Part shown: in pieces, positions 54,196 to 64,000 of the stretch | How positions within the stretch are numbered: the first letter of the stretch is position 1 | How the letters are laid out: each line of letters opens with the position of its first letter | Source: Ananas comosus | Lineage: Eukaryota; Streptophyta; Magnoliopsida; Poales; Bromeliaceae | Assembly: GCF_001540865.1 (NCBI RefSeq) | Contig: NC_033625.1 | Coordinates: 12,464,809 to 12,528,808 of the forward strand | Length of the DNA: 64,000 nt | Direction: 5' to 3' | Translations under genes and position numbers: made by a program | The notes under the pieces: model-generated | Databases searched by the model: none | Told to the model about the DNA's origin: nothing | The model's input: only the letters and a program-made list of their open reading frames with translations

Positions 54196-54708
54196 TGTAA
54201 CGACCTAGCCCACTAGCAACAATAACTCGTTGGGCCTAACCACCGGCCCAAAATGCTTAAGCCCATTTATTATTACTAGTGTCTAAGTCTTTTTATACCC
54301 AATCACATCCCCATTCCTATCCGATATGGGATTATTGGGGTGTGACAGACTCCCCCTATTAAGGCCCTGACGTCCTCGTCAGTCCAATCACACACACAGC
54401 CTAAGATCACCAGGCGATGTGAGACTCGTCTTGCTAGCCTTGTCATCCAGACCCTGGCATAAAACTCCGGCATAGCCTATCATCTTGTCTTTTAGACTAT
54501 GGCTCAGCCAAGACTCGCCACACATTTTCGGCTGGTGATTGGCTCTGATACCAAATAACACGACCCAGCCCACTAGCAACAATAACTCGTTGGGCTTAAC
54601 CACCGGTCCAAAATGCTTAAGCCCAGTTATTATTACTAGTGTCTAAGTCTCTTATATATCCAATCACATCCCCATTCCTATCCGATGTGGGATTATTGGG
54701 GTGTGACA
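54196..54708 (-). mobile_element. TRIM (terminal-repeat retrotransposon in miniature)
   Basis: Two direct LTRs, 54196-54347 and about 54555-54708, share CCACTAGCAACAATAACTCG, TTATTATTACTAGTGTCTAAG and GATTATTGGGGTGTGACA. The minus strand has TGGTATCAGAGCC next to the right LTR (primer site) and a polypurine AATAGGGGGAGT next to the left LTR. The exact 5-bp repeat AGGCT flanks it (54191-54195, 54709-54713). The internal domain is about 207 bases without coding capacity. A solo LTR of the family is at 41896-42081. Confidence 0.9.
54541..54553 (-). other. primer binding site of the TRIM
   Basis: Minus strand TGGTATCAGAGCC, a perfect initiator-Met tRNA complement, adjacent to the LTR. Confidence 0.85.
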
Positions 54709-54713
54709 AGGCT

Positions 54714-55160
54714 CGACTGCGGGACTTTGTATAGAAGACCTTAATGTGCCTAGTGTTTTGCCCTATGGGGCATCGATCGCTTTCGTCTTGAGGTTTGGAT
54801 GAGTTACTTCAACTATGTGTTGACTATTGTGAGCTCAATAAGGTCACGATCAAATATAAGTACCTGTTGTTGAGGATCAATGATCTATTTGATCAGCTCC
54901 GAGGATTCTAGGTATACCCGAGGATTGACATGCAATCTGGGTAGTACCGACTTGAGTTTGAGTTTGAGTTTGAGGTTGTACCAGGAACGATCTTTTCACG
55001 CTCGGTGTAGATGTTACGAACTTATCGTGATGTCATTTGAACTTGTTGATGCTCCACCAGTTTTATGGATTTGTTGAATTGTAATTCCAAGTCCTTCTGG
55101 ATGGATTTTTTGTGTTGCATTGTTCATCGATGACTTTTGGGTACTCTTGTAGTGATGAAG
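54714..55160 (+). pseudogene. gypsy reverse transcriptase remnant
   Basis: [14 protein letters not shown] (54822-54863), [11 protein letters not shown], then after frame changes YELIVMSFELVDAPPVLW (about 55017-55070) and FIDDFW (55122-55139), corresponding to the conserved fingers/palm motifs with the catalytic Asp pair. At least two frameshifts and several stops. Confidence 0.85.
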
Positions 55161-55545
55161 ACCTTGAAGATTGCAAGAGTACTGCAAGTACTTCGAGTGA
55201 CGAAGCTCCTTACCAAGTTAAAGAGTGTGGATTCATAGTATTCTTTGACATATGGAGTCAGAAGCAGTTGTTACAGTAGACCCTAGGAAAAATCAAGGAG
55301 TTGATGGTCGGCTTAGACCGACGGTTGTGACTGAGGTTCGAAGTTTTCTCAGTTCGATTTGATATTTTGGAAAACTTAGAGAGGGATTTATTAGGTTACC
55401 TATTTTCCCTCATCCGACTCTCATATATGGAACTAAGTTTGGTTGGAATGATGCATATGAGCTAAGTTCTTTGGAACTGATTGTATGGTTGATAACCGCC
55501 CTGATTTCAATCTTGTTTACCTCAGGGACAGGTTATACAATTTGA

Positions 55546-55740
55546 AGTGACATTTCTTATCATGATTTGGGTTGTATTTTAATTCAAGACGGAAAAATAT
55601 TGGGCATATCTCTCATTGGTTGACGGATTATGTGTGAGGCAACAAAGATAGTTAGCTCTACTCACGGATTATGACTAGACTTTTTGCTACTATCTAGGAT
55701 AAACCGAGGTGGCGATGGACGCCCTCATTGGTAGACCGAT
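55546..55740 (+). pseudogene. gypsy RNase H remnant
   Basis: SDISYHDLGCILIQDGK corresponds to the first catalytic strand of RNase H, and AEVAMDALIG (about 55704-55733) to the linker motif KANVVADALSR-type that follows it. Confidence 0.75.
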
Positions 55741-56230
55741 AGTGAAGCTGGCAGTGTTGATTGTTGCTCAACAAATTCTATGTGAGGACTCAAACGAATG
55801 AAAATCAAGGCTGTGACTCCGGAGACATTGTAGAGGATGATGGCATTGTTAGTGCAATGTACTTTTGTGGATTGGATTATGGAAGCAAACCCTTAATCCA
55901 GACCGATATAGGATTTCGATCCAAGGTCGAGAATAGAACGGCTAGTGAATCTTCTCATGGACAGACAGGTTATGTTTTGGTTCTTGAATCGATAAATTGT
56001 ATCGATGGAAAACGAAACTATGAAGATACTGAAGAATTGAGGTACAGTGATGATGTTGCAATGAAGAGAAACCGACTTTCAACTTCTAGTAAACAATTTG
56101 GGAAGGCTGTTTTTTTCCCTTTGGGAGGATTACCATGAAATTTAGTATTGGATTGTCTCGCTCTTAAGTTAGGCATGATGCTGTTGGGTAATTGTGAGTA
56201 AGATGATTGAAACAACACTCCTATTCACCC
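55741..56230 (+). other. pol sequence not assigned
   Basis: A 125-residue open frame (55761-56138) lies where the integrase zinc-binding (HHCC) domain should be. No HHCC spacing could be found. It is taken as decayed or foreign sequence, not a gene. Confidence 0.4.
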
Positions 56231-56440
56231 TACTTGATCGAGAGGTTGGTTGCACAAGTACATCTTGGTGAAACTGTGCAACTTCGTAAGGTGTGTGACC
56301 CAATAGTTTTGGAGAATATCCACAGGATGCTTGATATACGATTGGATTTTTTATACCGTCTTTCATCGGCAAGTGACGGTCACTCAATAGGCACCATCTG
56401 AATTTTGGAAGATGTGCTTCAAGTATATGTCTTGGACTTC
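56231..56440 (+). pseudogene. gypsy integrase core remnant
   Basis: YLIERLVAQ...VCDPIVLENIHRMLDIRLDFLYRLSSASDGHSI, then ILEDVL and YVLDFQ, follows the second half of the gypsy integrase core in order; the SDGHS stretch stands where TDGQSE is usual and the Asp of SDRDPRF is CDP. Stops follow. Confidence 0.75.
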
Positions 56441-56763
56441 CAAGATAGATGACATCGTTGGAAGCCTCCTTGAAAAGGAAATGCAAAGCACCCTTCATAG
56501 GAACGATGTGAAGGAAAACTAGATCTAGCTATCGACATACTTGGAGAAGTGAGAGATTGAATTTAACCCACTCGGGAGTAATTGATTTTCATGTGAAATC
56601 GACAGAAGAGTTATGTGGATATGCAACAACTTGAAGTGAAACTTCAAGCTTGAGGATCTGGCTTCAAGGAGCGATTGTTGAGGATTGTGGCTTGCGATAT
56701 ACAGAGCCTTCGAAATCGTGATTTTCCTAGTGTGACAGTACTTCGGAGCAACTTGGCGAGCGC

Positions 56764-56820
56764 GAGACTACTTGGGAGCTAGAGTGTACGCTATGAGAGC
56801 GTTGTTTCCATCTCTTTCAG
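56764..56820 (+). pseudogene. C-terminal polyprotein tail (chromodomain-like end)
   Basis: ETTWELECTL, a stop, then ERCFHLFQ matches the EATWE.E...YP.LF ending typical of chromovirus-type integrase C-termini. Confidence 0.6.
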
Positions 56821-56870
56821 ATGGACTTTTGAAGTGCTTGACTTCGAGTTTCGCAGACGAAACTCTTTTT

Positions 56871-56883
56871 TAGGAGGGAAGAA
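56871..56883 (+). other. polypurine tract
   Basis: TAGGAGGGAAGAA directly before the 3' LTR start TGTAGCACAC. Confidence 0.8.
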
Positions 56884-58182
56884 TGTAGCACACTAAACTT
56901 ATGCAAATTACGGAGTTCTAGTGAGAGAATAGTGCTTTGTACTATTCTGATGGACTTGACTGAGTTGATGAGCTTAGGAGTATTTTCGAGGCGTATTAAG
57001 CGCGAAAACGGACTCCGGAGATCAAATTCTGCAAAAAGTGCAGTATTTGCATCGGTAGTGGACTTGGGGTACCGGAACTCATTGCATATTGGTTTGGACA
57101 GCTCTCGGGTTTTGCAGAACTCGGCATTGTGTACCGGTATTGGGCCGAGTACTGGTACTGCATTGGGCGAGTACTGGAACACAGTTGAAAACAAGATTTC
57201 CTAGCGTTCGGGTTTTGCGGTACTAGACCTTTAGTACCGGAACTGACTGCCGAGTACCGGTACCCCAACCCGCGTATTGGTACTCAATGCTACAGAATCT
57301 GTTTTTCGAGCAGGATGTAATTTCTCAGTTTTGAGGGGCCTTGGTGGATATTATACATTGTGTATATGTGCCCCTTCACACCTCATTTGTTCTCAGTTGG
57401 TGTCACGCCCCGGGGTCTCATTTTGTTTAAAAGCAAAGCGGAAGTGCCCAAATTTTTTTTTTGAAAACCTGACCCTCAGGGTATGCCAGATCCGCCACAA
57501 ATATAGGGAGTCCACTGTTCACACGGACAGAGTCTCCCCTATATTTGCACGGCGTCGCACAAGTACAAGACTCATAAACATGATACAACCACCACAATTG
57601 AATATATAAACATCCATACATTCATACATTCAAGCATTCGTATACCATTTACATTCAAATTCACTTTTAGAGTTTTAATCATAAATTCAAAACTATTGGT
57701 TTTAAAATGTTTCCTACCCAGAAACTCCTTTTGAAATACTAATTAATGAAAACCACGAAAAAACCTTTTCAAAACCGTTTCCGACACGGAAACCCTTTTT
57801 CTTTAAAATACGCTACCACGAAGGGTAGAAAGCTGTTTTCGTCTCAAGAAAAACCATAAGTTCTTTAATTCAGTTACCAAAATCACGTTTATCCAAGTAA
57901 ACAAAATCAACTGAACCAATATGTCTAAGTTATATCAACAGAAATAAAAAGGGTAGCAACTAAATCAAACAAACCGGGTCGGAAGCTCTATCGACCGCTA
58001 CGAACGTGTCTCACGTCTCGTCTCAACCCTCACCGCCCGTAATACCTGAAAAATAGTGGGGGAGGTGAGAACATGTAAACATGTCTCCCCTCCCAGTGGG
58101 TACCGCAAGCCGACGAAGGCGAGGAACACCAGATCAGAAAGAGATAAATAAGATCCTGAGCAGTTATAACAAATACAGTAGC

Positions 58183-58486
58183 CACAAACTGAAAGAAAGT
58201 AGAACAATACTAGAACATATAACTACCACTACTGTAAATAGAACAGAATGCATACATGGATATCATAACTACAGTAGCAATGATACATGGGTAAACCACA
58301 ATATATAAGAATATGACTAACCGCTACTGTAATACACAAACTGAAAGGAAGTAGAACAATACTAGAACATATAACTACCACTACTGTAAATAGAATAGAA
58401 TGTATACATGGATATCATAACTACAGTAGCAATGATGCATGGGTAAACCACAATATATAAGAATATGACTAACCGTTACTGTAATA
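58183..58486 (+). repeat. 152-base tandem duplication in the solo LTR
   Basis: CACAAACTGAAAGRAAGTAG starts both units (58183 and 58335). The copies are nearly identical. Confidence 0.9.
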
Positions 58487-58859
58487 CAGAACAAAGTATA
58501 AGTATGCGTCAACGGACGACAAGTCCAAAATACCCAATCTAGAACAGCTATATTTGTCCGCAATACCTCAGGCCTGTGCCACAACTGCTTTAAATAGAAA
58601 CAAGCCTTATTGGTCCGCAACACCTCAAGCATGAGACCCCAGCATAAGCTCTTGGGTCTGAAAGCATATAACCCCTCTTGGGCTCACGGGATGGCACACC
58701 CAACTATTTTTTTGGAAAAGAGCACCCTCTTGCGGTGGATCAGACCGCTGGTGTTCGTGAAATGCGTACGAGCAGTGGCGATCGATGCTGATATGCTCAA
58801 TAGCCAAACATCGGCAACTAGCCAACAATCCAACCCCTCAGGGTATACCACCGTATAGG

Positions 58860-59290
58860 TCGTCGAACCGTAAAGAACACAGGTACCGACCACTCAGGTC
58901 AACTAGGATGGAACAACTCAACATCCTTCGGAAGGTATATAAGTATTGACCACTCAGGTCAACTAATATATATATGCAAGAACCGACCGATAGGTCACAA
59001 GAGTGTATCAATATAATCTAGAACTACCGTCAGCCACTAGCCGACAATCCTACCCCTCAGGGTACACCGACCTCATAGGTCATCAAACGATAAGAGTCAC
59101 GAACTGACTGACTAGGTCACAAACATGTTAAATAGTGGATCTGAGTAAACTATAATCATCCGTCGGCAACTAACCGACAATCCCACCCCTCAGGGTATAC
59201 CGACCTCAACGGTCATCGAACGACAGAAGTTAAGGAACTAACCAAATAGGTCATAGTACTAGATACCAGAACCGACCAACTTGGTCACGG
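58860..59290 (+). repeat. ACCGACCACTCAGGTCA motif array
   Basis: Irregular repeats of GACCGACCNNNNAGGTCA and CCGACAATCCNACCCCTCAGG, matching the array at 30475-30655 and 33482-33780 of the sister LTR. Confidence 0.65.
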
Positions 59291-60389
59291 ATCTCACAAT
59301 CAATCATAAACCAGTTCTACTTCTATTTATGATACTAGACATGCAAACAACCAAATAGAGCGTAACAAGAATAACAAAGGTGCTAGGATCAACATAATAT
59401 ATATATGTGCAGGATAGTAACAAGAGAGCAAGGGTAAGAAGATATCACCGAGCGTGCACCACTGTATCGACTTCGGATCGAAGTATCCACCTATATGTAC
59501 GTAGCACTGATCTCCCGACCGCGGAAGAAAGTCAACCGAACCTATGAAGGGTCCACCGGGTTAAAATCCAACCCACGAATATGAATCACTACATCACAAT
59601 CCCCACCAATAAAACCATGGGAATCTGTTTCTCAAAACTGATTGCCGTAACTCGCCGGAAGTCCCGAAAATCGCACCGGGACTCAGCCGAGACCCACGAA
59701 CTGTCCGGGAACTCACCGACTCGCTCTACGAGTCACCCGCTGCCACTAAACACAATTATTCATGCGACATGGCAGCAAACACACCGCCTCACATCGAAAC
59801 GATTATCGTCAGATAATCGTTCCTATCCGGGTTCCCGGAGGTGTCCAATTCGACACCGGAAACCCACCGTCACTCACCCGTCGTTTCCGAACCCTCGAAA
59901 CGACGCGAGTGACCAGCCAAAAAGGCTTAGCGACCACATGATCTATCGTGAGGCACCTTTAGAAGAATTCCGAGCCGAAAACGCGTTCCGTCTGAGGATT
60001 TAGTCGAAAAACACACCAAAAATCAACATTTGATTTTCGAAAAAGCTTGGGGCCTTAGACAACCAGTCAAGAGGTTACCCGCTGCCCACACACACCGCCA
60101 ACAGCAACCACAAATTAAACAATTGCATAAAAATCCTCCCGATTATCCAAAATCATATTATTTTATGTGATTTTCGGGCTTTTATGGCTCGCTAGAGCAA
60201 ACCGATACCAATCAGCCGAGCCGAGACACCCGCTGACAGGTCTCGGCGTGCCAAAGGCCGTGCTCACACTTCGGAGCACTGCCGGCCGCTGTAGTGAGCG
60301 CGCGAGCGATGCGAACTACAGCGAAATAGCGCGCATGGTAATTAAAACGCGTCTATCACACAAACCAGGGCATTTCAGACCCTAACGGA

Positions 60390-61250
60390 GGTAAGCACGA
60401 TGTTCAGCACGGAACAAAGGTCATCGTGCTTACTTCCAAAGCTATTGGGGTGCCTTCGGATAGCCAGAAAGGCGACCAAAACTCTAAACAGTGCATAGGA
60501 ACTATTAAAAAACTCACCGGAGCAGGTTGGAGCCCGAGTATGGTCGGCGGCGGGTGCACCGGCAGCAGATGCTGGCAGGCGACAAAGGGAGGCCGAGGCA
60601 CGCGTCAGCAGGCGGCGGAAGGAGGCGGCGGAGGCGGCCATGATGCCCTAGCCGCACCAACCTATGGAAGGCACGGCCAAAACCGGCCGACAAGGAGCTC
60701 CGGCGGCGGGGACGTCGGCGGCGGACGAGTGTGGTCGACCGAGGGGAGGCGGCGCTCACGCCTGCTGGCGGCGGAGGGCGGCGGCTACGGTGCTGGAGCA
60801 ACCCGAGCCCGCTTGGGCTCGGCTCAGGCTCACAGAGCAGCGGCGGCCATGGCGATAACCGGGGGAGCTCCGGGCAACGGCGACTGGTCGCCGGAGGTCA
60901 GAGAGAGGCGGCGCAAGCAACTCTAGGCGGCGGCAGTGCGAGAGGACAACGCATACCCAGGCTCAGCCCGAGCTCGTGCTGGGCGGCCCAAACGAGCTGG
61001 GCGGCGGCAGGCTGCTTCGGGGACGACGACAGCGGCGGGCGGAGGTCATCGGAGTCCCAAGGAGGGCGGTGCGGCTGGCGCGGAACGGCGGCGGCGAGCG
61101 GAGGCAGAGATAGCCCAGGCTCGGCCCGCTTCGGGTCTGGGTGGCTACAGAGAGCCCAGGCGGCGCCGGGGGCACGCGGATGGCAGGGGCCTGCGGCGAC
61201 GGCGCCGGAGGTCGAGCCTCGGTCGAGGGATGTGATCACCTAGGTGTTTG
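60390..61250. other. GC-rich block inside the solo LTR, no gene called
   Basis: GGC/GGA-rich sequence that is open in several frames on both strands because of composition. CTCGGCCCGCTTCGGGTCTG-like phrases recur. The sister LTR has a different GC-rich block at the same place (35215-35800). No conserved domain seen. Confidence 0.5.
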
Positions 61251-61459
61251 ATGATCTCTGGGTTCAATGGTTGAGGAAGAAGGCAAGGTGGAGAGGGAGA
61301 AACTGAGGGAAGGCCGAGGGATGGTTTTCCGTCGGTCGGAGCAGCTTGCCGGTGGCCGGGGCGCGCGCACGGCGATGGCAGGGAGGAGGTGGTGTGGACT
61401 AAGGTTTAGCTCAGCTGAAAAAGAGTCCAGGAGCTAGGGTTTCATCATGAAAACCCTAG

Positions 61460-62324
61460 GACGATGTTTTTGTGTGTAATTTAATTACAAAAGCACTCGT
61501 CAAGTTTCGGGGTAAACGAGTTAAAACGGAGAAGTTACGCGATCATTAGTTTTCACTTAAAGTGAATAGTAACCCAGTTTTCCGTAAAGGCCACGAAGTA
61601 GAGTTGGCTTCCGGCGCGTATCAGACTCCGTTCATAGTGATCTAATAGCTTATTTTGAACGGTTCAGCTATTCTGGAACCAATGGCACTGACGGATTTCA
61701 GATTTGATGCACTGTTTTCGAGAAAATGGAGTTTATGGGTTTTACACATATATTTATGTGTGGTTTTGGAAAGTTGGAGAGTTGATGGGTTTAGTCACAA
61801 AACGGCACATAAAATATTGGGTTTTCCGCAATTTTTTCATCTTGCCAATTTCGACCCCTCGGCGAACATTTCGGGTTTCTCGAAGATTCGTCCGTCGAAT
61901 TTCCGATCGGATCGCGCCAGCGCATTCAACATGACTAGGGTAATGATTCTACCATTTTGATTCGTCCGATCTGGTCACGGATTTGCGACTAAACCCATCC
62001 ACTCTCCAATTTTCCAAAATCACACATAAATATATGTGTAAAACCCATAAACTCCCTTTTCTCAAAAACCGTGCATCAAATCTGAAATCCGTCAGCGTCA
62101 TTGGTTCCAAAATAGCTGAGTCATTCAAAACGAGCTATTGGATCGCTATGAATGGAGTCTGATACGCGTCGGAAGCCCACCCTACTTCGTGGCCTTTCCA
62201 GAAAATCGGGTTACTATTCACTTTAAGTGAAAACTAATAATCGCGTAACTTCTCCGTTTTAACTCATTTTTTTTCTAAACTTGACGAGTGCTTTTGTAAT
62301 TAAATTACACATAAAAACATCATC
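61460..62324. repeat. large palindrome with 339-base arms
   Basis: 61460-61798 is the inverted complement of 61986-62324 with modest divergence; the spacer is 187 bases. The right arm is normal LTR sequence (also at 36470-36800). The left arm is an extra inverted copy absent from the sister LTR. Confidence 0.85.
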
Positions 62325-64000
62325 AACAGAGAGTTTAGCTATACTGCCAAAATTTTAGTCCTTACAGCTAGCTGAGGATGGAGATAGAGAGAGGTGGGTT
62401 TTTTTTTTTCTCTCTTTTACTCTTAATTTCTCCTTCCAACCCCTTGATTTTTGGATTTTGATCTCTTTTTTCTTCCTCTCCACCATGGATGCTTGCATTT
62501 TGGACATTGGAGGGAGCTTGGATTTGTTGAGAAGAGCTTGTTGGAGGACTACACTTCAACCTTAACACTATATGGCTTAGTTTGGAGCTCTAATTGAGGT
62601 TAGTGATCTTTCTACAACCTCTAATCTTGAGTTTTGCTTGAGATTTGAGAGAAAACCTAGTTTTTTTTAGGAAACTAGGGTTTGTTTTGGGGCTTTTCTT
62701 TTGAAAGTTATATGGATGGAATTGATGAGTGTTGAACACTTTTTTAGGTTGGATTTGAAGCTTTTTGGCTTTGATTTGGACTTTGGACAAGTTCTACTTG
62801 ATCAAAGGTAATTTTCACCTCTTTTATACTTAATTTTTTGGTGAATTTCATGGTTAGCTTTTTAGAAGCTTGTAACCTCTTCTAAAATTTTTCTTCAGAT
62901 GCTAGAAGCCTTGGGGACAACTTCGATCGGGAAAATGATCAAGTTCGATGGGTATCTAGTGGGTTTGACTTCACCAAAATGGGTGAACTCCCCTTATGTC
63001 TCCTATCTTGTTATAAGATTTAATAGATGCATATTCATGATATTCATGATGTTGTAGAATTTTTGGATACATGATATATTCATATTATTTATGATACTCT
63101 ACATATTCTATGTAGAAAAAGAGATTTTTGACATACTTTATTAAGTAGAGGTAAATTAATATTCTCTATGTACTAGAGAACATCTGTTGGAATCATGTAT
63201 GTTAGACCTATGTAATCATAATATGACGACAAGTTCCTCTTATGCAAATATAGAAATGCATATTAGAGATGAGAAATAGGCCTACTTTAGATGAAGGTAA
63301 TCATGACATATTGCATGTTAATGTCAAGATGTGGACTTAAGCATGTTGCATTCAGTTGAACAACTAAAGTTGACCTTATGACGTTGAACTCGGTCTCTAG
63401 ACCAGTATATGAAATTCCATGTTATAGACATTATGATTCCTATACTTTTGGTTATATAAATGAAAAATGCATATAGTTGTAATCAATTGGAAGATAGTTG
63501 TTTGCATGATAACTTTTATACTCCATGTAGTGGAGGCCTTTGTAGTAAGGCATATGTATGACATGCACTATAATTTTTGTGGACATTCTTATAATTTACT
63601 TGGTTATAGCATTAGTAATGACTCTCCGTATACTAGAATGGAAATAGAACGGGTGAAATCCATTAGAGCCTTGAATGAAATGTAAACTTTTATATGTTTG
63701 GGACACGTTGCATAGTTAATTAAAATGAAACATGACAATTATGTGTAGTATCCGACCTTGAGTTGATAATTGAGATTCCATGTTTTAGACATGATGGCTG
63801 ATAGATGTGACCCTCGGACTTGATGTTTATAATCACGCTTGCTTGCCATTATGCTAATTCGCACAAACTTGTGAGGATCACTCCCTACAAGCTGATACTC
63901 CGAAGTTAGCTTTTGAGACGACTGATCGCTCGTGCGGGATTGGGCGCCGAAGTGGATTGCTGCGGAAAAGGCTCATTTCTAGCGGGGGAATATTGACTGC

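Larger units (their letters stand above)
57401..62366 (-). mobile_element. solo LTR of the second gypsy family, complete
   Basis: Minus strand TGTAAGGACTAAAATTTTGG at 62366 to CCCCGGGGCGTGACA at 57401. Flanks GTTGG and GCTAG match 3 of 5, with two transitions. Homologous to 29200-36830. The host LTR at 8.1 kb is uninterrupted at the matching site, confirming insertion. Contains tandem repeats, a GTCGACC/GGTCA-type array, a GC-rich block 60390-61240 and a large palindrome. Confidence 0.8.
51061..64000 (+). mobile_element. Ty3/gypsy LTR retrotransposon, decayed, with nested insertions
   Basis: Plus-strand order: truncated 5' LTR (51061-52776), primer site, gag, protease, RT, RNase H, integrase, C-terminal tail, polypurine tract, 3' LTR (from 56884, running off the window). 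The 5' LTR begins at a point equivalent to 63445 in the 3' LTR. A TRIM sits between protease and RT and a 5 kb solo LTR of another family sits in the 3' LTR. All coding parts carry stops and frameshifts. The pol order and the C-terminal ATTWELE-like tail suggest a chromovirus-type lineage (Tekay/Del), which is inference. Confidence 0.85.
56884..64000 (+). repeat. 3' LTR of the gypsy element, interrupted and running off the window
   Basis: Begins TGTAGCACACTAAAC as the solo LTR at 7588 does, with degenerate GTACCGGTAC motifs at 57066-57290. It is split by the solo LTR 57401-62366 and resumes at 62367 (GAGATAGAGAGAGG aligns with about 8120). By comparison with the 2.78 kb solo LTR the end would fall some 600-700 bases beyond the window. 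Confidence 0.85.

Noticed and set aside
55761..56138. 125-residue open frame considered as an independent gene
   Set aside because: It is embedded between RNase H and integrase remnants of a gypsy element and shows no family resemblance or promoter context.
60375..61243. Overlapping frames up to 170 residues, one starting like a mitochondrial targeting peptide (MAASAASFRRLL)
   Set aside because: Same reasons: LTR interior, several frames open at once, no conserved continuation.

Overview
The window is nuclear plant DNA. It is dominated by nested, mostly decayed transposable elements and holds one convincing host gene. The very GC-rich, GC-biased coding exon next to AT-rich repeat DNA, the Pack-MULE-type elements and the tRNA-Met-primed Ty3/gypsy elements suggest a commelinid-type monocot (palm, pineapple, ginger or grass relatives). 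The species cannot be named from the sequence alone.

Layout. 1-4392: a Ty1/copia retrotransposon on the minus strand, with broken gag, protease and integrase, a primer binding site and one LTR; its 3' half lies outside the window. 4396-6477: a PIF/Harbinger-like element that carries a Pack-MULE with a captured ketoacyl-CoA-reductase exon fragment and a hAT-like element. 6481-13054: an LTR-like sequence interrupted by a complete solo LTR (7588-10370) and by a hAT-like element (11008-12779) that itself holds two fold-back elements. 13086-17280: a 37-bp tandem array, a CACTA-like end, a SINE, a MULE with long terminal inverted repeats (15338-16870) and an inverted-repeat MITE.

17798-18725 is the only intact host gene: a two-exon DUF1639 family gene whose short second exon supplies the conserved C-terminus. 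20360-24468 holds a MULE-type MITE and a hAT-like element with a second MULE inside. 24469-36830 holds two solo LTRs on the minus strand, a fold-back element and a gap beside a roughly 2.6 kb error-rich repeat of the sequence before it, probably a gap-filling artefact. 36871-44500 is a field of MITEs, Harbinger-like elements, a TRIM solo LTR and an inverted-repeat element. 44618-45899 is a decayed copia 3' end. 46350-51003 has SINEs, more fold-back elements and a 985-base gap. 51061-64000 is a decayed Ty3/gypsy element with gag, protease, RT, RNase H, integrase and C-terminal tail all recognisable; a TRIM sits in its pol region and a 5 kb solo LTR of another family sits in its 3' LTR, which runs off the window.

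Beyond the DUF1639 gene nothing here forms a pathway. The most informative features are the nested insertion history, the fold-back family that sits in (TA)n microsatellites (with a matching empty site in the window), and the captured gene fragment.
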